A model generated the notes under the pieces. The model did no database searches, had not been told where the DNA came from, and was given only the letters and a program-made list of their open reading frames with translations. Of a stretch of DNA of 64,000 nucleotides, positions 34,886 to 42,212 are shown one piece after another. The stretch covers positions 1 through 64,000 of the forward strand of contig JAFARE010000030.1 in NCBI GenBank assembly GCA_019245575.1, given 5' to 3'. The position numbers and the translations under genes were made by a program. Position 1 is the first letter of the stretch; every line of letters starts with the position of its first letter. The DNA is from Candidatus Dormiibacterota bacterium. GTDB taxonomy: Bacteria > Chloroflexota > Dormibacteria > Aeolococcales > Aeolococcaceae.

Positions 34886-36081
34886 GAGGCGACGGGCGCC
34901 GCCGCCGGACGGGCGCCGAGCAGTCCCAGCATGGGGCCGAGCATCTCGGCGGGCTCGACGCCGCCGCCATGGCCGGAGCGCAGCGCCGCCGCCGCGGCGA
35001 GGTCCAGGACCCGCAGCGCGCCGGGCGTGTCCAGGTCGTCGTCGAGCCGCTCGCGGAACTGCCGCAGCAGATCACCCGCTTCGCCGGCGTCGAGCGCGGC
35101 CGGGGCCCGCAGCGCCTCTTCGTAGCGCCGCCGCCGGTCGTCCGCGGCGGACACCTCCTCGGCGTCATACGTCCAGCTCTCGCGGTAGTGGTGCGCCGCC
35201 AGCAGCAGCCGGATGGTCGTGCCCGGGACGTGCTCGAGCAGCTCGCGGACGAAGACGAGGTTGCCCAGCGACTTGCTCATCTTCTCGCCCTGGTGACGGA
35301 CCATCGCCACGTGCGTCCAGTGGCGCACGTACGGTGTGGGTCCGGCGGCCTCCGCCTGCGCGATCTCCGACTCGTGGTGTGGATAGATGAGGTCGTCACC
35401 GCCGCCGTGGATGTCCACCGGCGTGCCGAGCTCGCGCGTGGCGAGCACCGAGCACTCGATGTGCCAGCCGGGCCGGCCGTCGCTCCACGGGCTCTGCCAG
35501 CGCGGCTCGTCGGGCAGCGACGGCTGCCACAGCACGAAGTCGAGCGCGTCGCGCTTGCGCACGTCGCCGGGGTCGGCGCCGCGCTCGCGGCTGAGGCGGA
35601 TCATGGTGTCGCGGTCGAGGTGACTCAGCCCGCCGTACGCGGGAAAGCGTTGCACCTCGAAGTAGACCCAGCCGTCGACGTCGTACGCGAAGCCGCCCTC
35701 GACGAGCCGCTCGATCCACTGGACCATCTCGGGCACGTGCGCGCCGGCCCGCGGCGCTGCGCTCACCGGCAGCAGGCCGATCTCGGCCATGTCGCGGTCG
35801 AATCGCTGCACTTGGTCGTCGCCGATCGCGCGGTAGTCGGCGCCGCGTTCCCGCGCCACGCGCAGCATGTCGTCGTCGACGTCGGTGACGTTGCGCACGC
35901 TGCGCACGCGCACGCCGGAGTCGATGAGGCGGCGCGTGAGCACATCGAACACGTGGTAGGTGAACGCATGACCGAGGTGCGCTGCGTCATACGGCGTGAT
36001 GCCGCAGACGTAGATGCTCGCACTCTCGCCACGAGGCACAAACGGGAGCACCGCCCCGCGCGCGGTGTCATGAAGACGCAT
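34882..36081 (-). CDS. MshC-like cysteine ligase (mycothiol synthesis) or short cysteinyl-tRNA synthetase paralogue
   Basis: A 399-residue class I synthetase-fold enzyme. It begins MRLHDTARGAVLPFVPRGE and has IYVCGITPYDAAHLGHAFTYHVFD, where CysRS typically has YVCGPTVYDxxHIGNAR; CGITPYDATHLGHA is the MshC pattern. Zinc ligands Cys26, the cysteine in GWHIECSV and PHHESE are present; KMSKS follows. The length and the ending (LLLAAHHYRESWTYDAEEV..., DDDLDTPGALRVLD) also fit MshC (about 410) rather than CysRS (about 460). MshC joins cysteine to glucosaminyl-inositol. No mshA, mshB or mshD is certain here. ATG 36081 lies 11 bases after the NUDIX stop. Confidence 0.75.
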   Translation of the reverse strand: MRLHDTARGAVLPFVPRGESASIYVCGITPYDAAHLGHAFTYHVFDVLTRRLIDSGVRVRSVRNVTDVDDDMLRVARERGADYRAIGDDQVQRFDRDMAEIGLLPVSAAPRAGAHVPEMVQWIERLVEGGFAYDVDGWVYFEVQRFPAYGGLSHLDRDTMIRLSRERGADPGDVRKRDALDFVLWQPSLPDEPRWQSPWSDGRPGWHIECSVLATRELGTPVDIHGGGDDLIYPHHESEIAQAEAAGPTPYVRHWTHVAMVRHQGEKMSKSLGNLVFVRELLEHVPGTTIRLLLAAHHYRESWTYDAEEVSAADDRRRRYEEALRAPAALDAGEAGDLLRQFRERLDDDLDTPGALRVLDLAAAAALRSGHGGGVEPAEMLGPMLGLLGARPAAAPVAS

Positions 36082-36092
36082 CTGGTTCGATT

Positions 36093-36554
36093 CTAGGGCC
36101 GCGCCGGTGCGGGTCCATCGCCGGCCAGGGTGCGCAGCGCGCCTTCCAGCGCGGTTCTGGTGTCGCGGAAGGACGCCCGCGCCATCGCCTCGTCGACGGT
36201 CAACCACGCAGCCTCGCTGATCTCCACCGGGTCCGGATGCAGCTCCGCATTCGCGGGCGCCATGACGAGGAAGTGGTCCACGCGTTTGAAGATGAGGCGC
36301 CCCGCGCGGCGGTAGACGTACTCCGATCCTGGCAGCGCGCCCACCACGCGGAGGTCGCCGCGCGGCACGCCCGTCTCCTCCGACATCTCGCGAAGCGCAG
36401 CGTCAACCGGCTTCTCACCACGTTCGACATTGCCCTTGGGCAGCCCCCAGTAGCGTCCGTCGTTGACCAGGCACACCTCGTAGCCATCCTGCGCTGGACG
36501 CGCCAGCACGCCGCCGGCGGAGATCTCGTTGGCACGGAATTGACGCGACGGCAC
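36093..36554 (-). CDS. NUDIX hydrolase (MutT/Ap4A-hydrolase-like)
   Basis: A 153-residue NUDIX protein with an intact box GNVERGEKPVDAALREMSEETGV (G-x5-E-x7-RE-x2-EE-x-G) preceded by YWGLPKG, and with VDHFLVMAP and ISEAAWLTVDEA in the second half. This pattern is common in diadenosine-polyphosphate hydrolases and RNA/NTP-cleaning enzymes. The start codon is GTG 36554. It leads the mshC-like gene by 11 bases, a likely two-gene operon, and diverges from the tRNA gene. Confidence 0.88.
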   Translation of the reverse strand: MPSRQFRANEISAGGVLARPAQDGYEVCLVNDGRYWGLPKGNVERGEKPVDAALREMSEETGVPRGDLRVVGALPGSEYVYRRAGRLIFKRVDHFLVMAPANAELHPDPVEISEAAWLTVDEAMARASFRDTRTALEGALRTLAGDGPAPARP

Positions 36555-36566
36555 GGTTGCTATGAT
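36540..36566 (+). promoter_or_regulatory. Promoter of the tRNA-Asp gene
   Basis: TTGACG at 36540-36545 and TATGAT at 36561-36566 (15-base spacer) form one of the best consensus promoters in the window, 12 bases ahead of the mature tRNA 5' end. It overlaps the first codons of the divergent NUDIX gene. Confidence 0.65.
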
Positions 36567-36578
36567 CGAGAGCCGCGC

Positions 36579-36657
36579 GGCCCCGTGGTGTAGCCTGGCC
36601 TAACACGCCACCCTGTCAAGGTGGAGATCGTCGGTTCGAATCCGATCGGGGTCGCCA
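36579..36657 (+). tRNA. tRNA-Asp (anticodon GTC)
   Basis: A complete cloverleaf. The 7-bp acceptor stem is GGCCCCG with CGGGGTC (one G-T pair), discriminator G, and CCA is encoded at 36655-36657. The anticodon stem CCACC/GGTGG closes the loop CTGTCAA with anticodon GTC. The T arm contains GGTTCGAATCC. The D arm is TGTAGCCTGGCCTAACA. It stands alone, with a good promoter upstream. Confidence 0.95.
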
Positions 36658-36670
36658 CCGCCGCCACGTC

Positions 36671-37090
36671 TCAGCGTTCCATGAACATCCAGCGGTGGCC
36701 TTCGAGATCCTCGGCGCGGTAGAGCGCGCCGTGCTCCGTGCGCTCCGGCTCGCTGAGGATCCGCGCTCCGGCGCCACGCGCGCGCTCGCAGTGCTGCTCC
36801 ACATCGTCGATGTACACGAGCACGCCGTCGACGATGTACGGCACCCGCGACCACGCTGCGGCGGCGTCGCAGTGCTCTCGGTGTCGCGCGGGGCCCTCGT
36901 AGTCGGGGGTGGGCGACGCGAGCATCACCACGCCGGAGCCGGCGTCCAGCTCGGCGTGCGTGAGCCGGCCGCTCGCATCCGTCATACGGGTGCGTTCGCG
37001 AAACCCGAAGGCGGCGGTGAGCCATTCGAGCGCAGCCACACCGTCGGAGTACGACAGCATGGGGATGACATCGGGATACGTCGTCGTCAT
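36671..37090 (-). CDS. VOC (glyoxalase/bleomycin resistance-like) family protein
   Basis: A 139-residue paired beta-alpha-beta-beta-beta protein: MTTTYPDVIPMLSYSDGVAALEWLTAAFGFRERTRM, HAELDAGSGVVMLASP, VYIDDVEQHCERARGAGARIL and YRAEDLEGHRWMFME, the typical order of a VOC module. Metal-ligand positions (His in THAEL, Glu in LEGHRW) are present. Substrate unknown. It lies 8 bases downstream of the lipase-like gene. Confidence 0.85.
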   Translation of the reverse strand: MTTTYPDVIPMLSYSDGVAALEWLTAAFGFRERTRMTDASGRLTHAELDAGSGVVMLASPTPDYEGPARHREHCDAAAAWSRVPYIVDGVLVYIDDVEQHCERARGAGARILSEPERTEHGALYRAEDLEGHRWMFMER

Positions 37091-37098
37091 CTCCAACC

Positions 37099-37950
37099 TC
37101 ACGCGGCTCGATGTGCGTCCAGCCACCCGACGAGGTCGTCGAGCACGCGCTCGTGCTCGGGCTCGTTGAAGATCTCGTGCCACAGGCCGTCGTACATCTT
37201 CAAAGTCTTGTCGGTTGAACCCGCGGCCGCGTACACCTCCGGTCCGCAACCTGGGTCGACGAGGCCGTCCTCCGTTCCCTGCATCACGAGCAGCGGCATG
37301 CGCATCCCGGGCAGCGCGCGCTGCACCACGTCCATCGTGCGCAGCATCTCGGCGCCGAGGCGCGCGCGCAGCCGTGTGCGGAACACGAGCGGATCGGCGT
37401 TGTACGCGCCAACGACGGCGGGGTCCCGGCTGATGCGGTTGAGCGGCAGCTTGAGCACGCCGGCGCCGGGCGCGACGCGCGACAGCACGCGTCCCACGAC
37501 GATGGTGGCGCGCGAGAGCTCCCCGGGGCACGCGGCCGGCGCGGAGAGCACGAGCCCACTCATGACGTCCGCGTGCGCAATCGCCAGCCCGAGCGCGACC
37601 AGCCCGCCCATGCTGTGTCCCAGCACGAAGAGCGGACCCCCAGGCCACTCGCTGCGGCTCAGGTTCACGACTGCGCGCAGGTCCTCGACGTAGTCGTCGA
37701 AGCGCACCACCTGTGTGCGCGGACCACCCGAGCGGCCGTGGCCGCGATGGTCGGCCACGCGCACCGCATAGCCGGCGTCGACGAGACGCTCCGCCACGCC
37801 GCCGTAGCGCCCGCCGTGCTCAGCGAAGCCGTGCGCGATGACGACGACCCCGGCCGGTGCGGTCTGCGGCGCCCACGCCTGGTGATACAGCGGGATCCCG
37901 CGCGCGCCGACGAGGCGGCCCTCCTCGTGCTGCGTGGTCACCGGCGTCAC
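37099..37950 (-). CDS. Monoacylglycerol lipase-like alpha/beta hydrolase
   Basis: A 283-residue hydrolase of the lysophospholipase/monoglyceride lipase type: VVIAHGFAEHGGRYGGVAERLVDAGYAV, DHRGHGRSGG, nucleophile serine in GHSMGGL, aspartate in GTEDGLVDP and histidine in DGLWHEIFNEPE, which match MGL spacing. No signal peptide. The start is GTG 37950. It forms a two-gene unit with the VOC protein. Confidence 0.88.
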   Translation of the reverse strand: MTPVTTQHEEGRLVGARGIPLYHQAWAPQTAPAGVVVIAHGFAEHGGRYGGVAERLVDAGYAVRVADHRGHGRSGGPRTQVVRFDDYVEDLRAVVNLSRSEWPGGPLFVLGHSMGGLVALGLAIAHADVMSGLVLSAPAACPGELSRATIVVGRVLSRVAPGAGVLKLPLNRISRDPAVVGAYNADPLVFRTRLRARLGAEMLRTMDVVQRALPGMRMPLLVMQGTEDGLVDPGCGPEVYAAAGSTDKTLKMYDGLWHEIFNEPEHERVLDDLVGWLDAHRAA

Positions 37951-37974
37951 CTCGCGGAGCGTATCAGGGGCCGC

Positions 37975-37980
37975 TATAGT
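37975..37980 (+). promoter_or_regulatory. -10 box for the oppD-oppF unit
   Basis: TATAGT lies 17 bases before the ATG in the 47-base divergent gap. No matching -35 is obvious. The expected leader would be about ten bases, too short for a usual ribosome binding site. Confidence 0.45.
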
Positions 37981-37997
37981 CGATTGCCAGCACTCGC

Positions 37998-39014
37998 ATG
38001 GACGAACGCACGCCAGCCGCCAACGTCCTGGAGATCGACGGCCTGAAGACGTACATCAGGCTCAGCCGGTCGACGGTGCGGGCGGTGGACGGCGTCTCGT
38101 TGCACATCGCACCCGGTGAGACACTCGGCCTTGTCGGTGAGTCGGGCTGCGGCAAGACGATCACCGGCATGTCGGTGATGAAGCTGCTGCCCCCGGGCGG
38201 GCGCATCGTCGAGGGGACGATCAAGCTCAACGGCCGCGACATCGTGCCGCTGCCTGACAAGACGATGCGCGAGGTGCGCGGCAACGTGGTGTCCGTCATC
38301 TTCCAGGACCCGATGACGTCGCTCAATCCCACGATGACGATCGGCGACCAGATCGGCGAAGCGCTGCGCATCCATCGCGAGGTCGGTGACAAGGAGGCGC
38401 GCGAGCGCGTGCTCGACGTGCTCGGGCTGGTGGGCATGCCCCGGCCCGCAGAGCGCATCAACGACTACCCGCATCAGCTCTCCGGCGGCCTGCGCCAGCG
38501 CTGCGTCATCGCCATGGCGCTGGTGTGCGAGCCGAGCCTCGTCATCGCCGACGAGCCGACGACGGCGCTCGACGTCACCATCCAGTCGCAGATCCTCGAT
38601 CTGCTCGACGAGCTGCGCCGGCGGTTGCGCATGGCCGTGCTGCTGATCACGCACGACATGGGCGTCATCGCCGGCCGCGCCGACCGGGTCGCGGTCATGT
38701 ACGCGGGCAAGATCGTCGAGGAGGCGAGCACGCGCACGCTCTTCAAGCGCATGCGGCACCGCTACACGGAAGCGCTGGTGGAGGCGATTCCGCGTCTCGA
38801 CCAGGAGACGTCAGCGGAGCTGTACAGCATCCCCGGCCTGCCGCCCGATCTGGCCAATCCTCCGGAGGCGTGCCGGTTCGCCGCGCGCTGCCGGTTCGAC
38901 ACGGAGATCTGTCACAACGAGTACCCGGCGTTCAGCGAGCACGAGCCCGGTCATCTGTACGCGTGCCATCACCCGGCCGGCGTGGATGAGCCGGTTGAAG
39001 CCGCCGCGCAGTGA
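37998..39014 (+). CDS. oppD: Oligopeptide ABC transporter ATP-binding protein OppD-like
   Basis: A 338-residue ABC ATPase. Walker [10 protein letters not shown]-loop [10 protein letters not shown], signature LSGGLRQRC, Walker [13 protein letters not shown] and the H-loop ITHDMG are all intact. The C-terminal oligopeptide/dipeptide extension contains four cysteines ([15 protein letters not shown]...CHHP), which in several OppD/DppD proteins bind an Fe-S cluster. It pairs with the next gene, overlapping by four bases, to drive peptide uptake. Confidence 0.93.
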   Translation: MDERTPAANVLEIDGLKTYIRLSRSTVRAVDGVSLHIAPGETLGLVGESGCGKTITGMSVMKLLPPGGRIVEGTIKLNGRDIVPLPDKTMREVRGNVVSVIFQDPMTSLNPTMTIGDQIGEALRIHREVGDKEARERVLDVLGLVGMPRPAERINDYPHQLSGGLRQRCVIAMALVCEPSLVIADEPTTALDVTIQSQILDLLDELRRRLRMAVLLITHDMGVIAGRADRVAVMYAGKIVEEASTRTLFKRMRHRYTEALVEAIPRLDQETSAELYSIPGLPPDLANPPEACRFAARCRFDTEICHNEYPAFSEHEPGHLYACHHPAGVDEPVEAAAQ

Positions 39015-40057
39015 GCGTCAGCGCCGCACCCCAGCCGGCGGCGACCGCCGAGGGCGCGCGCCCGTACCTCGAGGTGCGCGACCTGGTGAAGGAGTTCCCC
39101 GTCACCAAAGGCGCGGTCATGCGGCGGCGCATCGGCAGCGTGCACGCCGTGTCCGGTGTGTCGTTCAGCGTGATGCCGGGCGAGACCTTCGGGCTGGTCG
39201 GCGAGTCCGGCTGCGGCAAGACCACCACGGGCAGGATGATCGTCGCGTTGGAGCGGCCCACGTCGGGCGCGATCCTCATCGACGGCGAGGACATCGCGGC
39301 GATGTCCATGCGCCGCGTGCGGCCGCGGCGCCGCCACATGCAGATGATGTTCCAGGACCCGTACGCGTCACTGGACCCGCGCATGCGCGTGTCGACGATC
39401 CTGCGTGAGCCGCTCGCCATCCAGCGAATCGGCACGCGCGAGGAGCAGTTCAACCGCGTGCGCGAGCTGCTCAACGACGTCGGGCTGGCGCGCGCGGCGA
39501 TGGACCGCTATCCGCACGAATTCTCGGGCGGTCAGCGCCAGCGCATCGGGCTGGCGCGCGCGCTCGCGCTGCAGCCGAAGCTCATCGTGGCCGACGAGCC
39601 AGTGTCAGCGCTGGACGTGTCCATCCGCTCCCAGATCCTCAACCTGATGAACCGGCTGCAGGAGAAGTACTCGCTGACGTACGTGATCATCTCCCACGAC
39701 CTGTCGGTGGTGAAGTACATGGCCGACCGCATCGGCGTCATGTACCTCGGCAAGATGGTCGAGATCGGCAGCGGCGAGGACATCTACCGCCGTCCGGCGC
39801 ACCCGTACACGCACGGCCTGGTCGGCGCCATCCCCATCCCCGACCCGGACGTGGAGCGCAGCAAGGACGCGGCCGCGCCACGCGGCGAGATCCCCTCCGC
39901 GATCAATCCTCCATCCGGCTGCCGCTTCCGCACCCGCTGCCCGCGCGCACAGGCGCTGTGCGCCGAGGTCGAGCCGCCGCTGCGTCCCTTCGGCCCCGGG
40001 CACGAAGCTGCTTGCCACTACCCGCTGAGGCCTCCGAGCGAACCAGCTGCCGCGTAA
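39011..40057 (+). CDS. oppF: Oligopeptide ABC transporter ATP-binding protein OppF-like
   Basis: A 348-residue ABC ATPase with an N-terminal segment typical of OppF (LEVRDLVKEFPVTKGAVMRRRIGSVHAVSGVSF). Walker [10 protein letters not shown]-loop FQDPYASLDP, signature FSGGQRQRI, Walker B LIVADEPVSALD, H-loop ISHDLS. The C-terminal oligopeptide extension has CRFRTRCPRAQALC. GTG 39011 overlaps the oppD stop. The permease and binding-protein genes are on the opposite strand, converging toward this gene. Confidence 0.93.
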   Translation: MSVSAAPQPAATAEGARPYLEVRDLVKEFPVTKGAVMRRRIGSVHAVSGVSFSVMPGETFGLVGESGCGKTTTGRMIVALERPTSGAILIDGEDIAAMSMRRVRPRRRHMQMMFQDPYASLDPRMRVSTILREPLAIQRIGTREEQFNRVRELLNDVGLARAAMDRYPHEFSGGQRQRIGLARALALQPKLIVADEPVSALDVSIRSQILNLMNRLQEKYSLTYVIISHDLSVVKYMADRIGVMYLGKMVEIGSGEDIYRRPAHPYTHGLVGAIPIPDPDVERSKDAAAPRGEIPSAINPPSGCRFRTRCPRAQALCAEVEPPLRPFGPGHEAACHYPLRPPSEPAAA

Positions 40058-40112
40058 ACCCAGGCCTCCAGCTGCCGATCCTGGAGCTTCGCCTGCAAGC
40101 AGACGTGCGTTC

Positions 40113-40248
40113 TGCTCGGGTTGGATGCACACCTTCGCGGCGAGTTCCCGTAGCGGCGAGGCCGAGCGCAACACTTGCCGGAGGCAGGGCGCGAGGCCGA
40201 GCGCGGAGGGGTGTTTGAGCAAGCGAGGGTGTGCATCCAACCCGAGCA
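40113..40248. repeat. Dispersed inverted-repeat element, copy 2
   Basis: The arms, perfect 21-bp inverted repeats, are 40113-40133 and 40228-40248; allowing one G-T pair the stem continues inward five more pairs. The core (about 40137-40227) is nearly identical to copy 1 (26571-26699) and contains GCGAGGCCGAGCGC twice, at about 40156 and 40191. The arms have no similarity to those of copy 1. It occupies most of the 197-base gap between the converging halves of the opp locus. Confidence 0.85.
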
Positions 40249-40254
40249 AACCCA

Positions 40255-41214
40255 CTAGCGCTTCTGCAGGCGAACCTCCAGCGCGTCGCGCAGCCCATCG
40301 CCGATGAAGTTGAAGGCGACGACTGTCAGCACGATGGCGATGCCGGCCGGATAGATGAGCCACCAGTAGCCGTCGAAGATGAACGTCACGCCGTCGGACA
40401 GCATGCGCCCCCAGTTGGTCGCGGGCAGCGGGATGCCAAGGCCGAGAAAGCCCAGCGCGGCCACCAGGATGATCGCGTCCGCCACCTGGAAGGTCGCGTT
40501 GACCATGATCGTGCCGATGGCGTTGGGAACGATGTGGCGGAAGACGATGCGCGCCCCGCTGCCGCCCATCATCGTCACGGCCTGCACGTAGTCGCGCGTT
40601 CGCAGAGTCAGCGTCTCGGCGCGCACCAGACGCGCCGGTATGAGCCACGCGTCGATCGCCACCACGATGATCAGCGTCATCAGCGTGATCGGCTGAAACG
40701 CGCTGGCCAGGAACAGCAGCAGGAAGAGCGGTGGGATCGCGAGGAAGACGTCGACGAGACGCATCATCACCGCGTCCACGAAGCGCCCGAAGAAGCCCGC
40801 GACCGCACCCCAGATGACGCCGAACGCGGTGGCGATGAACGCTGCGGCGATGCCCACCTCGATCGACGTCTGGCCGCCGACCATGAGCCGCCCCATCACG
40901 TCGAAGCCGTCCTGGTCGGTGCCGAGCACGTGGCCGGCGCCGGGAGCGAGGAACGAGTCGTTCAGGTTGGAGTCGACCTGGTTCGTGTGGTAGATGAGCG
41001 GCCCGATGAAGCAGAACAGCACCATGAACACAACGACACCCACGCCGAACACGGCGAGGCGGTGCTCCAGGAACACGTCGAGGGCGAGCCGCCACACACC
41101 GCGCGTCTCGTAGGCGGGGACGAGGTCCTGCACCTCGGGCGGCGCCTCGACGGGCGCGATCGCGATTGGCCCGATGCTCAGCGCGGACTCCTGCGGAGTC
41201 GGTCCCATGGTCAT
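40255..41214 (-). CDS. oppC: Oligopeptide ABC transporter permease OppC-like
   Basis: A 319-residue inner-membrane permease with an N-terminal cytoplasmic region, one leading helix (LAVFGVGVVVFMVLFCFIGPL) and a five-helix BPD-type core. LGTDQDGFDVMGRLMVGGQTSIEVG is the typical OppC/DppC signature after the first helix. The EAA loop is in EAA-like TRDYVQAVTMMGGSGARIVFRHIVPNAIGTI. It overlaps oppB by four bases and is the last gene of the minus-strand oppA-oppB-oppC operon. Confidence 0.93.
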   Translation of the reverse strand: MTMGPTPQESALSIGPIAIAPVEAPPEVQDLVPAYETRGVWRLALDVFLEHRLAVFGVGVVVFMVLFCFIGPLIYHTNQVDSNLNDSFLAPGAGHVLGTDQDGFDVMGRLMVGGQTSIEVGIAAAFIATAFGVIWGAVAGFFGRFVDAVMMRLVDVFLAIPPLFLLLFLASAFQPITLMTLIIVVAIDAWLIPARLVRAETLTLRTRDYVQAVTMMGGSGARIVFRHIVPNAIGTIMVNATFQVADAIILVAALGFLGLGIPLPATNWGRMLSDGVTFIFDGYWWLIYPAGIAIVLTVVAFNFIGDGLRDALEVRLQKR

Positions 41215-42194
41215 CGCGAGTACCGCACGCGCGGGTCAGCCACCGCGTAGAGAATGTCGGCGAGCAGCGAGCCGGCCACCGTGGCCAGCGCGGCGACCAC
41301 GATGATGCCCAGGATCACCGGATAGTCCTGCTGGATAGCCGCATTCCAGAAGAGCAGGCCGATGCCCGGGAAGTTGAACAGCGCCTCGGTGATCAGCGCG
41401 CCGCTGAAGATGAAGGAGATCGACAGTCCGATCAGCGTGAGGATGGGGATGAGCGCATTGCGCAGCACGTGCAGGAACAGCACGCGCGTCTCGGACGCCC
41501 CCTTCGCCCGCGCGGTGCGCACGTAGTCCTGCACCATGTTCTCCAGCGTCGAGGAGCGCATGTAGCGGCTGAACAGCGCGATGGTGCCCAGCGCGAGTGT
41601 GACCACCGGAAGGATCAGCGCCGAGAACTGCGAGAAGAGGTCGCCCACCGTCGCGCCCTGCGGGCCCTCGGACGGCAGATGCGTGAGCGTCTCGGAGAAC
41701 AGGACGATCAGGATGATGCCCAGCCAGAACACGGGCATCGAGTAGAAGATGAACGACGCGCCGGTCAGCACGTAGTCGTCGACCTTGTTGCGCCGCACCG
41801 CCTGGTAGATGCCCAGCGGGACGGCGATGATGATCGCGATCGCGTACGACAGACCCACCAGCACGAGCGTCTTGGGCAGGTCCTCGGCCAGCAGTGACCC
41901 CACGCTCTGGTTCAGCTTGTACGAGTAGCCGAAATCGATGCTCCAGCCATGGCCGCCGAACAGCGAGCCGAGCCCGGTGATGTGCCCCAGGTACGTGCCG
42001 TACTGCACCCAGATCGGCTGGTCGAGGCCGTTGTCGTGGTTGAACTGCGCGATCGCCACCGCGGTTGCGCGCGGTCCGAGGATCGCGCGCGCGGGTCCCC
42101 CCGGCAGCAGATGCAGCAGCAGGAACACCAGCAGCGTCACCCCGAAGGTGATGAACACCGCTTGGATGCACCGGCGCAGGATGTAGCCGATCAC
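41211..42194 (-). CDS. oppB: Oligopeptide ABC transporter permease OppB-like
   Basis: A 327-residue permease. It begins MIGYILRRCIQAVFITFGVTLLVFLLLHLLPGGPARAILG, the standard OppB/DppB N-terminus, and has six membrane helices with an EAA loop (VQDYVRTARAKGASETRVLFLHVLRNALIPIL). It lies 18 bases downstream of oppA. Confidence 0.93.
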   Translation of the reverse strand: MIGYILRRCIQAVFITFGVTLLVFLLLHLLPGGPARAILGPRATAVAIAQFNHDNGLDQPIWVQYGTYLGHITGLGSLFGGHGWSIDFGYSYKLNQSVGSLLAEDLPKTLVLVGLSYAIAIIIAVPLGIYQAVRRNKVDDYVLTGASFIFYSMPVFWLGIILIVLFSETLTHLPSEGPQGATVGDLFSQFSALILPVVTLALGTIALFSRYMRSSTLENMVQDYVRTARAKGASETRVLFLHVLRNALIPILTLIGLSISFIFSGALITEALFNFPGIGLLFWNAAIQQDYPVILGIIVVAALATVAGSLLADILYAVADPRVRYSR

Positions 42195-42212
42195 GGTCGG
42201 AGGGGTGTCAGG

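Noticed and set aside
40018..40307. Short open frames running through the dispersed repeat on both strands
   Set aside because: They exist only because the core is GC-rich and stop-poor; the frames run into unrelated arms and flanks in each copy, have no starts with ribosome binding sites, and the core changes do not favour synonymous sites.
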